64,000 bases of DNA from an uncultured Collinsella sp. (GCA_900542825.1 UQOY01000007.1:52684-116683), one strand, 5' to 3'. Counted from the first letter of the stretch, positions 33,555 to 43,122 are shown. Notes: generated by a model from the sequence alone, not told the origin. Numbers and translations are program-made.

Positions 33555-35498
33555 CTAGAACGTTCCGCCGCCGCCTCCGCCGACGCCACCGCCGCCGCCG
33601 CCCGAGAAGCCGCCGCCACCGCCGCCGCTCGAGCTATCGGAACTCGAAGCCAGCTCACGGATGCTCTCGTGATACACATCGTTAAACGAATCGAGCGGCG
33701 ACTCGTTGCCGTAATGATGGTAGTACCACCAGTAGCAGGGGTAATTGTCGTAGAAGCCGTCGGCCTCGCGCACCTCGGGAGGAACAGCCTCGGCAAGCTG
33801 ACGCAGCACTTCCTTGGAAACACCCAGCGCCGCACCCATCACCAGAAGTTTATTCCACAGGACCAGATCGCCCGGAACGGCTTCCTTTAGGCGCGTGAAA
33901 TCCTCAAGCCAATGCTTGAGCGCCTTGCAGCGAGCCGCCACCTCGGCGCCCTCCGGCGTAAAGCGGCGGAACGTAAGGCCCACGCCAATACCCACCAGCA
34001 CAATCGGCACCGAGATAACCGCAGCGATAATGTTCGCCTGTGCTCCGTCGGTAAAGATGATGGATCCCATGGGAACAAAGGCGATCAGAATACCAAGAAC
34101 CAGGCAAAACACCATTGCGACAATGCCGTCCGAGGCAACGTACTCGCTATCGGCCAGCTTGCCCTTAACGGTGTTCTGATAGTCCTCGAGCTTGTCGCCC
34201 ACGGGCGTAGCGTGCTGCTTGACGTAGTGCTGCAGCTCGTCAAACGTACGCGAGCGATCGCCGTTCTCGTCGGGCTTAGCACCGGCAAAGAAGACCTTGA
34301 GCACCATGTGGTCAATGCCCTTGGCCGACTTCCAGCCCGCATCACTCACCGTCACGCGATACGTCTGCTCTTCTTTTTCGCGCCCCAACAGACCCTTCTT
34401 GGCCTTGGTCACGGTCGCCTGCTCCAGCTTGATCACACGGTCGTCGGTGAGCTTCATGAGCGTGGCGATATATGCCTGATCGGGCACCTCGTTCCAGCTC
34501 ATGAGGGCCGAAAGCACGGCGGGATGGTCGGCCGAAGGCACATCGCGGAAATATTCGTCCTGGAAAAGCGGCTTGGGCTTGCGCTTACGCAGCTTGAGCA
34601 CAACGATTGTGCCGGTAAAGGCCACCGCCGCGACAACGCTAACCACGGCAAGCGCATTGGCAATCATGCGAGCGTGAGCGCGGCGGGCGTTAGCTTCGTC
34701 GGCCCATGCCTTCTCTTCGCTCAGGATCGTTGACATGCGCTCTTCGCCCGAAGCGGCAAGCTGCGGTACCCAGTCGCTGGGGAAGGCGATGCGTGCCTCG
34801 GCGAATTCGCCCTGATGCACGCAGGGAATGGTATAGGTGACCATGGGTTCATCCGCATCGAGCGATACGTCGCCCGTCAGCGGGCCGTGACCCCATGCGC
34901 GGAAGTTATCGCCCTTGACGGCCGCCGTCCCGGCGGCGGCATTTGCGAAGTACACTTCCATCTCGACATCATCGGAATCCGCAGACCAGCCGTCGCCCAC
35001 AAACTTCCAGTAGAGCTCGGCGGTATCGGACCAGTTCATAACCGCACCGGTCATGGTGTAGCTCACGTAAAAGATCGCGCTGTCGCCGCTCTCGTGAGGG
35101 CTGAATACCTTGATTCTCACGCCGTCGTCGGACTGTTCCACCGTGTAAACGCCGTCGTCGCCTTTGTTTGCGCTGTCGACCTTGTTAAACGCGGTGTCGT
35201 CTTCCTCAACGCTCAGCACATCGACGGTCGCCGTGCCGCCCTGCTGGTTGGTGCCCGTATTGATCTCCCAAAACACGCCGTTGATGTCGTCATCGAAATC
35301 GAACTGGCGCCCCTCGACAACGGTCAGCGATCCATCGGCCTCGACCGTGGCGCCGATATAAGTTTGGGTCATGGAGTAGCCGTCGGCGTGCGCGGCGGCG
35401 GGAAGCAGCAGCAACGCAAACGCGACAAACGCGCAGACGGAAACGAATCGCGCAAACAAGCGGCGCTGCCGGCAGGCATTGGCAACGGGGGCGTTCAT
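33555..35498 (-). CDS. DUF2207-domain membrane protein
   Basis: The 647-residue protein has a signal peptide (RLFARFVSVCAFVAFALLLL then AHA), an extracellular beta-rich DUF2207 domain (about 40-280), one membrane helix near 280-300, a cytoplasmic part, two further helices (about 470-520) and a Ser/Gly tail of long Gly runs ending GTF. Such proteins are widespread in Gram-positive bacteria; function is unknown. ATG at 35498 has AAAGGA 7 bases upstream; the longer frame upstream lacks this. The Gly-rich tail directly precedes the 62-bp array. Confidence 0.85.
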   Translation of the reverse strand: MNAPVANACRQRRLFARFVSVCAFVAFALLLLPAAAHADGYSMTQTYIGATVEADGSLTVVEGRQFDFDDDINGVFWEINTGTNQQGGTATVDVLSVEEDDTAFNKVDSANKGDDGVYTVEQSDDGVRIKVFSPHESGDSAIFYVSYTMTGAVMNWSDTAELYWKFVGDGWSADSDDVEMEVYFANAAAGTAAVKGDNFRAWGHGPLTGDVSLDADEPMVTYTIPCVHQGEFAEARIAFPSDWVPQLAASGEERMSTILSEEKAWADEANARRAHARMIANALAVVSVVAAVAFTGTIVVLKLRKRKPKPLFQDEYFRDVPSADHPAVLSALMSWNEVPDQAYIATLMKLTDDRVIKLEQATVTKAKKGLLGREKEEQTYRVTVSDAGWKSAKGIDHMVLKVFFAGAKPDENGDRSRTFDELQHYVKQHATPVGDKLEDYQNTVKGKLADSEYVASDGIVAMVFCLVLGILIAFVPMGSIIFTDGAQANIIAAVISVPIVLVGIGVGLTFRRFTPEGAEVAARCKALKHWLEDFTRLKEAVPGDLVLWNKLLVMGAALGVSKEVLRQLAEAVPPEVREADGFYDNYPCYWWYYHHYGNESPLDSFNDVYHESIRELASSSDSSSGGGGGGFSGGGGGGVGGGGGGTF

Positions 35499-35624
35499 AG
35501 GCACATCCTTTGTCTGTAAAATCAACATCGCCATTGTCCCACGTTTGCGGGCGCACATGACGAATATCTGGGCCAACGGAACGTCAAATGGGACAAAAGT
35601 CCCACCCGCAACCGGCACCTAGAA

Positions 35625-35659
35625 AATGATCTGTTGGGGACGGAGGAAAACGGATCATT
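35625..35659. repeat. GATC hairpin element, copy 1
   Basis: AATGATCTGTT ... AACGGATCATT with the centre GGGGACGGAGGAAA; nearly identical to 55387-55421. A short hairpin TGGGAC/GTCCCA (35589-35604) lies just before it. Confidence 0.75.
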
Positions 35660-36042
35660 GGGTTGAACCGACGGACTGCAACAAATTTGTCGTTTGGGAT
35701 GCTCTTTGGCCGAGTCCCGCGCCAACGATAGATACCACTTCACAGCTCCGCCACAGGTGTAGCGGCTTTGTGTGGGCGCGGTGCGCGCTGATTGAGCCAC
35801 CAGTCGAGGGGCATAAAGCAGTTGAGCGAAAACGGTTTGCCCCTTTGCCGTTCGCTCGAGGATCATGTCCCCCTTTTCCGCGGAAACCCCGGCAGTTGCG
35901 AAGAGCTGCCGGGGTTTCTGTCGTCTAAGGTGCCGAGTTGATGAACAGGAATCAAAGCGTCGAGTCTGCGGGCTGCCATACGCAATGCGGGACCTCGACA
36001 ACTTGCGAGCCACGGAAACGCCTTCCCTACCGTGCCCCGCGC
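35660..36042. other. Gene-free stretch between DUF2207 and gluQRS
   Basis: Apart from a GC-rich hairpin at 35883-35919 (AAACCCCGGCAG/CTGCCGGGGTTT, no clear T-run) nothing is recognised. Open frames here lack good ribosome-binding sites and family resemblance. Confidence 0.45.
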
Positions 36043-36048
36043 TATACT
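36043..36048 (+). promoter_or_regulatory. -10 box giving a probable leaderless gluQRS mRNA
   Basis: TATACT ends 7 bp before the ATG at 36056, and no ribosome-binding site is present upstream. Transcription starting at the usual distance would begin at or next to the start codon. Confidence 0.45.
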
Positions 36049-36055
36049 CGTCCGC

Positions 36056-37066
36056 ATGGATATCAAAACACGCAACATAGCAACGCCCGCCGCGGATGCG
36101 CCAACGACGCAGCCCGCCTCCGCTCCCGCACCTGTCGTGGGCCGCTTTGCTCCGTCGCCCTCGGGCCGCATGCACCTGGGCAACGTGTTCAGCTGCCTGT
36201 GCTCGTGGCTTTCGGCCCGCAGCCAGGGCGGCAGCATCGTGCTGCGCATCGAGGACCTGGACGATCGCTGCAAGCGCCCGGAACTTGCCGCTCAACTGAT
36301 TGACGACCTGGCCTGGCTGGGACTCGAGTGGGACGAAGGTCCCTACTACCAGCACGATCGCCTCGACCTGTACGAGAGCGCCTTGCGCCAGCTGCAAGAC
36401 GCCGGCCTCACCTACCCCTGCTTTTGCACGCGCGCCGAGCTCCACGCCGCGAGCGCGCCGCACGCCAGCGACGGCACGCCCATCTACCGCGGCGCCTGCC
36501 GAGGCCTTTCGGCCGAAGAGGTCGCCCGCCACAGTGCCCTGCGCGCCCCGGCCACGCGCCTGCGCGTGCCCGACATCGACGACCTCGCGGGTGACGTGAT
36601 TGAATTCGTGGACCGCACGTACGGGGCCCAATGCGAGGCGCTCGCCACCGAGTGCGGCGATTTTTTGGTGCGCCGCAGCGACGGCGTGTTTGCCTACCAG
36701 CTAGCTGTAGTGGTCGACGACGCCGCCATGGGCGTTACCGAGGTCGTGCGCGGATGCGACCTGCTGGGCTCCACGCCCCGCCAAATCTACCTGCAGCATC
36801 TGCTGGGACTTCCCACGCCGCACTACGCGCACATTCCGCTGCTCATGTCGCCGGACGGCCGCCGCCTTTCCAAGCGCGATCGTGATCTGGACTTGGGCGA
36901 GCTCCGCGCCCGCTTTGGCACGCCCGAGGCGCTGCTGGGATGGCTCGCCGGGCAAACAGGCATCGCGCTGGACACCACGCCGCGCTCCGCCGAGCAGCTG
37001 GTCGAGCACTTTAGCTGGGACGTCATCCGCGCACACCGGGAAAACATCACTGTAACGGTCGAGTAG
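36056..37066 (+). CDS. gluQ: Glutamyl-queuosine tRNA(Asp) synthetase
   Basis: The 336-residue protein resembles the catalytic half of glutamyl-tRNA synthetase without an anticodon-binding domain: FAPSPSGRMHLGN (HIGH-like, near residue 30), the EDLDDR motif, CFCTRAEL, and SKRDRD (KMSKS-like). GluQRS attaches glutamate to queuosine at position 34 of tRNA-Asp. Two Cys (CFC) and a Tyr/Cys pair in the insert (YRGAC) fit the family zinc site. The ATG at 36056 follows a -10 box directly, with no ribosome-binding site. Confidence 0.88.
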   Translation: MDIKTRNIATPAADAPTTQPASAPAPVVGRFAPSPSGRMHLGNVFSCLCSWLSARSQGGSIVLRIEDLDDRCKRPELAAQLIDDLAWLGLEWDEGPYYQHDRLDLYESALRQLQDAGLTYPCFCTRAELHAASAPHASDGTPIYRGACRGLSAEEVARHSALRAPATRLRVPDIDDLAGDVIEFVDRTYGAQCEALATECGDFLVRRSDGVFAYQLAVVVDDAAMGVTEVVRGCDLLGSTPRQIYLQHLLGLPTPHYAHIPLLMSPDGRRLSKRDRDLDLGELRARFGTPEALLGWLAGQTGIALDTTPRSAEQLVEHFSWDVIRAHRENITVTVE

Positions 37067-37081
37067 CCGCTCACTCCACCC

Positions 37082-37807
37082 CTACGCAACATCCCAGGGC
37101 TGGAGTTCGTCGCCCAGGCGAACGATGCAGTCGTAGAGCACGGTATGACGCTCGGCCGGGTTGGCATCCCGATGAAAATGCCCGTAATACCAGCGCTTGT
37201 AATCCAAGCGGTCTTCCAGCTCATCGAAAAATGCCGTAAGCCGATCAACGGCGGGGTAATTCCAGCCGGGCGCCGGATAGAGCGTGGGCGAAAGCACGCG
37301 CGTCGAGCAGGTGTGAGTGACCGCGTAGTCGACCTTCCAACCCACGCTGTCGAGCTTTGCCCGCGCCTCCTCAAAGTTGCGCTCGTCCGGCAGCTCCTGC
37401 GGCCACCAGCTGGAATAGGGAATGCGGTATTCCTTATCCACGCTCGTAGCGCCGCCCATGGTAAAAATCGTTGAGCCGTCGAGCTCAAAAACCTCACCGC
37501 GCGTCAGGCGCCGTATGGGAGAGGTATCCGACAGGCGCTGCGTCAGCCCACCGTGCCACAACTCCATGGGACGCTCTGCCCAGCGATCGAAACGCTCGTG
37601 ATTGCCGTCGACGAACAGCACGGTATAGGGGCGCGATTCCAGCCAAGCGATGTCGGCACATTCCTCGGCAGAGAAATCCCAGGGAAAGCCAAAGTCGCCC
37701 GCGACGATCAGATAGTCGTCACTCGTCAAGCTATCCCCAAGCTCCCAGTCGCGAAGCTTTTGCATGTCAAGACCGCCGTGAATATCGCCCGTCACATAGA
37801 CCGTCAT
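37082..37807 (-). CDS. Calcineurin-like metallophosphoesterase (1)
   Basis: The 241-residue protein has the binuclear-metal motifs GDIHGG (residues 7-12), VAGDFGFPW, VDGNHERFD, THTCS and YGHFHRD. The substrate is unknown. Its start overlaps the stop of the next upstream phosphoesterase gene by 4 bp (ATGA), so the two are translationally coupled. Convergent with gluQRS. Confidence 0.9.
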   Translation of the reverse strand: MTVYVTGDIHGGLDMQKLRDWELGDSLTSDDYLIVAGDFGFPWDFSAEECADIAWLESRPYTVLFVDGNHERFDRWAERPMELWHGGLTQRLSDTSPIRRLTRGEVFELDGSTIFTMGGATSVDKEYRIPYSSWWPQELPDERNFEEARAKLDSVGWKVDYAVTHTCSTRVLSPTLYPAPGWNYPAVDRLTAFFDELEDRLDYKRWYYGHFHRDANPAERHTVLYDCIVRLGDELQPWDVA

Positions 37808-38442
37808 CGGATCACCACTTCCCTCTTATGGGTTTCGAGATCGTGCTCGATCTGCTCGTCGCCCGTAGCGTTGACCCACCACGGCCATTTAACGCAACGC
37901 ACCGGCTCGTCTGCCTGCGCAAACCACAACTTGAGCTCATCCAGACTTACCGGGGCATAGCTGTTAGCATCCACGCCCACGTCATAGCGCAGCAGCCCCT
38001 GTCTGAGGTTGAACTTGTTGTACGCGCCGCCGCAACTGTGGATATGCCCGTGCAAATGCCAGCTGCCGTGCGACATGCCCTGCCAGTCGGTCATGGGATA
38101 GTGGCTCAGTACGATTTTTTGGCGGTCGATCTTGAGCACGCAAATGGGCGGCTCGACGATAAAAGCATCCGCCACCGCAGGCTGCGTCCAGTCTTTGTCG
38201 TGATTGCCGGGCAGCAGATGGACACGCTTGCAGACAATGCTTTTGCGCAGCTCGTAGGCGTCTTGGACCGTCATCTTAAAGCTAAAGTCGCCCAAGATGT
38301 AGAGCTCGTCATCCGCAGCAACCTTGCTGTTAATGTTGGCGACCATGGCGTCGTTCATCTGCGCAACAGTCGACCAAGGTCTATCGCTAAGCCGTAGCAT
38401 GTTCTCGTGTCCAAAATGAGTATCGCTGGTAAACCAGATCAC
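37804..38442 (-). CDS. Calcineurin-like metallophosphoesterase (2)
   Basis: The 212-residue protein has SDTHFGHEN (6-14), LGDFSFK, LPGNHDKDW, SHYPM and LHGHIHSCGG, all expected metal ligands of the phosphoesterase family; this variant resembles the phage/host-type family with a C-terminal Trp-rich end. Start is GTG at 38442 with AGGAGG five bases upstream. Forms a two-gene operon with the phosphoesterase that follows. Substrate unknown. Confidence 0.9.
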   Translation of the reverse strand: MIWFTSDTHFGHENMLRLSDRPWSTVAQMNDAMVANINSKVAADDELYILGDFSFKMTVQDAYELRKSIVCKRVHLLPGNHDKDWTQPAVADAFIVEPPICVLKIDRQKIVLSHYPMTDWQGMSHGSWHLHGHIHSCGGAYNKFNLRQGLLRYDVGVDANSYAPVSLDELKLWFAQADEPVRCVKWPWWVNATGDEQIEHDLETHKREVVIR

Positions 38443-38482
38443 AGGGACCTCCTATTGCTGCGGGGTATCCATCCCTTAGGGC

Positions 38483-38722
38483 TTACCCTTCGTTCTTCCA
38501 TCCAAACGGATCAAGCACCCAAAAAATCAGATCGAGCACGCCGCCGGTCATCATGGCACCGGCAAGGGCCATGCAAACGTGCAGAGGGCTGGCACTTCGG
38601 AGCACATCGAACGGCCCCAGAACAGCCAGCAGCGCGACCGCTGCGCCGGCCGCGCACAGCGCGAGGCACGGCCCCGCGTCCTTGACGCACTTCTTTGCGA
38701 GATGCTTGGTGTTGTCACTCAT
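38483..38722 (-). CDS. Small membrane protein of unknown function
   Basis: A 79-residue protein with two hydrophobic segments (CLALCAAGAAVALLAVLG and a second from MALAGAMMTGGVLDLIFWVL), a basic N terminus and a short cytoplasmic end. No family recognised. ATG at 38722 is 10 bases after AAGGAG; a TTG 6 bases closer is possible. It precedes the two phosphoesterase genes on the same strand by 40 bp and may be co-transcribed with them. Confidence 0.65.
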   Translation of the reverse strand: MSDNTKHLAKKCVKDAGPCLALCAAGAAVALLAVLGPFDVLRSASPLHVCMALAGAMMTGGVLDLIFWVLDPFGWKNEG

Positions 38723-38923
38723 CAATATCGAGCTCCTTAGAGGGTCGCTGTTCAGATGCATGCCGCCGCGGCAGAGCAGAGCGGTAGGGTAAGTGTCACA
38801 TGCCGTGCGGACACGTGTGCAAGCTCATACCAAACTACCAATCCCAATCGTCATACATCTAAAACACGAACGATCGATCTGTTATCCTGACGCCAACATA
38901 GTCTTTCGAAAGGTTTGGCCGGG

Positions 38924-41794
38924 ATGACTACGCAGCAGCAGATTGATATTGAATTCGACTCGCTTGCACGCGAGAACGATTCACCCAAGCTCATCGCCAA
39001 CTCGAAGGCGACAGGCGGAACACTACTATCCGTTATCAAGGAGCAGCTCTCAACCTGCAGCTCTTTTGACTTTTGCGTAGCGTTTGTTGCAGACGGCGGC
39101 CTTCAAATCCTGGTCGAGGCGTTCCAGGAGCTCAAGCAGCGTGGCATTAAGGGCAGACTGCTCACGTCCACCTATCTCAACTTCAACTCACCCGATGCGT
39201 TTCGAAAGCTCCTGGAATACGACAACATAGAAGTTCGCGTATTCCAGGGTAATTTGCATGCCAAGGGATACATTTTTGATAAGGGCGAAACCAGCACGGT
39301 CATCGTCGGCAGCTCCAACATGACGCAGACCGCCCTCACCTGTAATAAAGAATGGAACGTGCTGTACCAGACTGTCGAGAACAGCCGCCTGCTCGGAGAG
39401 CTTAGAGGCGAGTTTGATTCGCTGTGGAACGACACCTCAACCGTTTTGCTTTCCCAAGACTGGATTGAGAACTATGCCGCATATCGATCGGCACGTCCGT
39501 CAAAGCCCAAATCGAAACCGACGTTCCAGGCAACTGTTAGCCCAACCACGAATGACCTCGAAGAAATCAAGCCCAATAAAATGCAGCAGCGCGCCCTTGA
39601 GGCGCTCGATGTAATCCATCGCAAGGGCGAGACCCGCGCCCTGCTGGTCTCGGCAACCGGCACCGGCAAGACCTTCCTTTCGGCGTTCGATGTACTCGCG
39701 TTTAAACCCCGGCGCGTCCTCTTTCTTGCGCACCGCCGGCGCATTATCGACGCCTCCCGCGCAAGCTACGAACGGCTCTTGGGTAGTACCTATACGTTCG
39801 ACACCTATCAAACTGGCAAAAATATAAGCAATGCTACCTGCGTGTTTGCCATGTGTTCTTCGGTCGCCAAACATTTGAGCGATTTCTGTCCCGATGAGTT
39901 CGACTACATCGTCATCGACGAGGCCCACCGCACGGGATCCCAGGGTTACCAATCCATCATGTCGCACTTTACGCCTCGGTTTTATCTGGGCATGACCGCT
40001 ACACCCAATCGCACCGACGGCTATGACGTCTTTGCCCTTTTCAATCACGTCATCGCGTTCCAGATCACGCTGCAGGACGCTTTGGCCGAGGAAATGCTTG
40101 CCCCCTTCCATTATTTTGGCATTCACGATCTGGAGATTGACGACGAAACGGTCGAAGATACCGCCTTGTTCGGACGCTTAACATCCGACGAGCGCGTGCG
40201 TCACATCACCGAGAAGATTGAGGAATATAGCGTCACCAAAAGCAACCGCAGAGGCTTAATCTTCTGCAATCGAAACGCCGAGGCAAAAGAACTGTCACGC
40301 AAGTTCAACGCTCTCGGATATCGAACAACTGCGATTAGCGGTCAAGATTCCGATGAGGTCCGCGATGTCGCAATCAGCCGACTTGAAGCCGGCGAGCTCG
40401 AGTACATTTTCTCGGTTGATATCATGAACGAAGGCGTCGACATCCCCTCGCTCAATCAGATCATCATGCTTCGACGCACCGACTCCGCAATCATCTTTAT
40501 TCAGCAGCTCGGCCGTGGCCTGCGCTTGGACAGCGGCAAGGAATACGCACTGGTACTCGACTTTATTGGCAATTACCAGAGCAACTTCTTGGTGCCCATC
40601 GCGCTTTCGGGCGACAAGACGTACAACAAAGATCGCCTGCGTCGTCTCGTCCAAGAGGGCGATTCGGTGATACCCGGATGCTCGACCGTGAGCTTCGATC
40701 GTATTTCCGAGGCACGCATTTACAAGGCCATCGATGGCGGCAACTTTACCTCCGCCCGCTTTTTGAAGAACGAATATCTCGACTTGCGGCAGAAGCTCGG
40801 AAAGATCCCCTCGCTGCTCGAATTTGATCGCAACGGCTCTATCGACCCGCTACTCATCTTCAAAAGCAGCAAGTCCTACCACGATTTTCTTTCCAAATAT
40901 GAGCCGGACTACACGGTCCAGTTTTCCTCGGACCAGATCAAAATCCTCAGATTTATTTCTCAAAAACTTGCCGCGGGCAAGCGATTTGAAGATCTCTATT
41001 TGCTTCAAACGCTCGTCGAAGCCGGACACGAGGGCTACCGGCATATGCGCGAGGCTGCGCTTAGGAACTACCGCGCACAACTTAAGGACAGCGCTGTTAG
41101 GTCGGCAATCGCAGTCCTTAAGGGCGACTTTGCCACTCCTAAGGATTTCGTTTCCCTGCTTATTGACGATGAATGCGGACCTCGTCTGACCGAAGCGTTT
41201 GCGACCGCCCTGCGCAACGCAGAGTTCAAGCGTCAGATTCTTGAGGTGCTGGATTTTGGTATTGCGCGCAACCGACTCGACTATGCCGAGACGTACGAAA
41301 ACACAAATTTCGTTCTCAACGCCAAGTACACATACGAGGAGGTTTGCCGCCTGATGAACTGGGAAAAGAACATCAACGGCCAAAATCTTGGCGGCTATTT
41401 CTACGACGAGAAGACCAATACATTCCCCGTGTTTATTAACTATGACAAGGCGCCCGACATTAGTGAGTCAATTCAGTATGAAGACCGCTTTGTTTCGCCG
41501 AGTAAGCTAGTTGCAATCTCTAAGAACAACCGCACGCTCAACTCCCCCGAGATTCAGCGCCTGAAGACATGGCCGGAAAACGGCCTGAAGACGTATTTGT
41601 TTATGCGAAAGAACAAGGACGATAAGGGTGGCAAGGAGTTCTATTTCTTAGGCGAAATGCATCCGACCGGTGAGTTCGAAGCTATTAAAACTAAGAGCGG
41701 CGACAACGCCGTTGAAATCGAATATGAGCTCAACGCACCCGTGAGGCAAGACATTTACGAGTTTATGCTCAGCGATTTGAGCGAGGCAGAGTGA
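38924..41794 (+). CDS. HKD nuclease-DEAD/DEAH helicase-DUF3427 fusion
   Basis: 956 residues in three parts. N-terminal phospholipase D-like nuclease domain with HAKGYIFDKG (His112, Lys114) and GSSN (129-132). Middle superfamily 2 helicase: Walker A SATGTGKT (243-250), DEAH (332-335), TATPNRTD, and motif VI QQLGRGLR. C-terminal DUF3427-type region (about 620-956). Family members are DNA-acting helicase-nucleases often found in variable genomic regions. Both active sites appear intact. It faces a Nudix gene across a 39-bp terminator gap. Start ATG at 38924; the earlier TTG is too close to its AAAGG. Confidence 0.88.
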   Translation: MTTQQQIDIEFDSLARENDSPKLIANSKATGGTLLSVIKEQLSTCSSFDFCVAFVADGGLQILVEAFQELKQRGIKGRLLTSTYLNFNSPDAFRKLLEYDNIEVRVFQGNLHAKGYIFDKGETSTVIVGSSNMTQTALTCNKEWNVLYQTVENSRLLGELRGEFDSLWNDTSTVLLSQDWIENYAAYRSARPSKPKSKPTFQATVSPTTNDLEEIKPNKMQQRALEALDVIHRKGETRALLVSATGTGKTFLSAFDVLAFKPRRVLFLAHRRRIIDASRASYERLLGSTYTFDTYQTGKNISNATCVFAMCSSVAKHLSDFCPDEFDYIVIDEAHRTGSQGYQSIMSHFTPRFYLGMTATPNRTDGYDVFALFNHVIAFQITLQDALAEEMLAPFHYFGIHDLEIDDETVEDTALFGRLTSDERVRHITEKIEEYSVTKSNRRGLIFCNRNAEAKELSRKFNALGYRTTAISGQDSDEVRDVAISRLEAGELEYIFSVDIMNEGVDIPSLNQIIMLRRTDSAIIFIQQLGRGLRLDSGKEYALVLDFIGNYQSNFLVPIALSGDKTYNKDRLRRLVQEGDSVIPGCSTVSFDRISEARIYKAIDGGNFTSARFLKNEYLDLRQKLGKIPSLLEFDRNGSIDPLLIFKSSKSYHDFLSKYEPDYTVQFSSDQIKILRFISQKLAAGKRFEDLYLLQTLVEAGHEGYRHMREAALRNYRAQLKDSAVRSAIAVLKGDFATPKDFVSLLIDDECGPRLTEAFATALRNAEFKRQILEVLDFGIARNRLDYAETYENTNFVLNAKYTYEEVCRLMNWEKNINGQNLGGYFYDEKTNTFPVFINYDKAPDISESIQYEDRFVSPSKLVAISKNNRTLNSPEIQRLKTWPENGLKTYLFMRKNKDDKGGKEFYFLGEMHPTGEFEAIKTKSGDNAVEIEYELNAPVRQDIYEFMLSDLSEAE

Positions 41795-41795
41795 C

Positions 41796-41833
41796 AAAAA
41801 GGGGCGAGGCACCATGTGGCACCCGCCCCTTTC
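41796..41833. terminator. Shared terminator between helicase and Nudix genes
   Basis: An AAAGGGGCG/CGCCCCTTT stem (41798-41806 with 41824-41832) fills the gap between the two convergent genes and can end both. Confidence 0.8.
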
Positions 41834-42229
41834 TTACTTAAGCCCGAGTTTCTTTTCGAGCTCCCTAACGACTTTAACGTCCGCTGGAAGCCAATCGACA
41901 TCCCACAGGTTATTGGTATCGAGCCACTTCATGTCCTCATGAGCGTGCTCTTTGAACTCGCCCGAAAGAATGCTAGCCAGGTAGCACTGCATCGACAGGT
42001 GGAACGTCTCGTAATCGTGTTCGACCGTGCAAAGATAGTCGAGGTTACCGATCGTGACCTCGAGCTCTTCTTGAATCTCGCGCACGATTGCCTGCTCGCC
42101 GGTCTCGCCCAGCTCGAGCTTGCCGCCCGGAAATTCCCAGCCGTCTTTAAACTCGCCATAGCCGCGCTGGCAGCTCAGGATTTTTCCGTCCTTCTGAATA
42201 ATCGCTGCTGCAACATTGATTGATTTCAT
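41834..42229 (-). CDS. Nudix hydrolase of the MutT / CTP pyrophosphohydrolase type
   Basis: The 131-residue protein has a complete Nudix box GGKLELGETGEQAIVREIQEELEV (residues about 35-57), the metal-binding Glu pair, and the N-terminal MutT-like start MKSINVAAAIIQKDGKIL. Likely substrates are oxidised or non-canonical nucleoside triphosphates. Convergent with the HKD helicase; the pairing of this helicase family with a Nudix gene suggests linked function but is not proof. Confidence 0.92.
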   Translation of the reverse strand: MKSINVAAAIIQKDGKILSCQRGYGEFKDGWEFPGGKLELGETGEQAIVREIQEELEVTIGNLDYLCTVEHDYETFHLSMQCYLASILSGEFKEHAHEDMKWLDTNNLWDVDWLPADVKVVRELEKKLGLK

Positions 42230-42561
42230 AACTAGTTATCACCTCTCCAGTTGAGCCCAACCAGTATAGGCGATCGGCCGCCCGCCATGTCCCAGTCGCC
42301 TGAAAACCGCCTGCTCGACCAACCCTTGACGCCGTTTTACACCGCTACCCCATCCCCCGCTATCGAGGTCTAATACTTTTCCCACTGCCACCCAAAAACT
42401 CATCCAACATTAATCTTGGCTCAAGAATCGCTTAATCTATAACCTGCACTATAGAGTTCGACCAAGGGCGGGGCGGCACCGCGCAACGCAGGCCGCCGAA
42501 CGCAACGCTCGCGCCCGGGCAAATCGCCCGGCGTCGCGCCCATCGAACGAAAGGACAGGTC
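42230..42561. promoter_or_regulatory. Gap before the DUF4342 operon, probable promoter
   Basis: 332 bp without a gene. A TTGGCT followed after 16 bp by TATAAC (about 42416-42444) and a CTATAG nearby could form the operon promoter. No repeat or structured RNA is recognised. Confidence 0.35.
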
Positions 42562-43104
42562 ATGGACGACCTCGAAAAAGTTGAAACCATCCGCGCCAAG
42601 TGCAACGTGAGCTACACCGATGCCAAGGCCGCGCTCGACGCCGCCGACGGCAACGTACTGGATGCCATCATTTGGCTCGAGTCGCAGGGCAAGACCCAGA
42701 CCACGTCGGCGCACGCCGCCACCGAGTCCGTGCCGGTCGATGAGCCCTCGGCCGAGATGGTCGCCGCGCAGGCAGCCTACGAAAAGTCGAGCGAAAAGAC
42801 CGACTTCTCCAAGAAGATGGACAGCGTGTGGGAGTACCTCAAAAAGCTCTTCCGCCTGAGCCTGGACACCAAGTTTATCGCCACGCGCCGCGACGCGATC
42901 ATCCTCAACATCCCCATCCTGATTCCCATCGTCGCCCTGTTTGCCTGGGGCGCCACGATATGGCTGATGCTGATTGGCCTGTTCTTTGGCATGCGCTACC
43001 GCATCGATAGCGACGGCGACGTGCCCGGCAGCATCAACAACCTTATGAATCACGCCGCCGACGCCGCGGACGACATCAAACAAAATCTGAACGACGACAA
43101 GTAA
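42562..43104 (+). CDS. DUF4342 protein with UBA-like N terminus and membrane segment
   Basis: 180 residues. The N terminus (about 1-45: VETIRAKCNVSYTDAKAALD ... NVLDAIIWLES) has a UBA/EF-Ts-like helical fold, the DUF4342 signature. A linker leads to a hydrophobic segment near 115-140 (IILNIPILIPIVALFAWGAT) and a basic C terminus. In other bacteria DUF4342 is also known next to signalling genes. It is 18 bp upstream of a response regulator and probably co-transcribed. AAAGGA precedes the ATG. Function unknown. Confidence 0.8.
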   Translation: MDDLEKVETIRAKCNVSYTDAKAALDAADGNVLDAIIWLESQGKTQTTSAHAATESVPVDEPSAEMVAAQAAYEKSSEKTDFSKKMDSVWEYLKKLFRLSLDTKFIATRRDAIILNIPILIPIVALFAWGATIWLMLIGLFFGMRYRIDSDGDVPGSINNLMNHAADAADDIKQNLNDDK

Positions 43105-43122
43105 TCGCAGACGGGGGCACGC

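Noticed and set aside
35522..35866. Minus-strand frame of 114 codons before the DUF2207 gene
   Set aside because: GGGGG is only two bases from the ATG, sequence is not protein-like, and it includes a repeat element; not supported.
38483..42229. Phage remnant, suggested by phosphoesterases and helicase-nuclease
   Set aside because: No integrase, capsid or lysis gene is seen, and neighbours are core genes.
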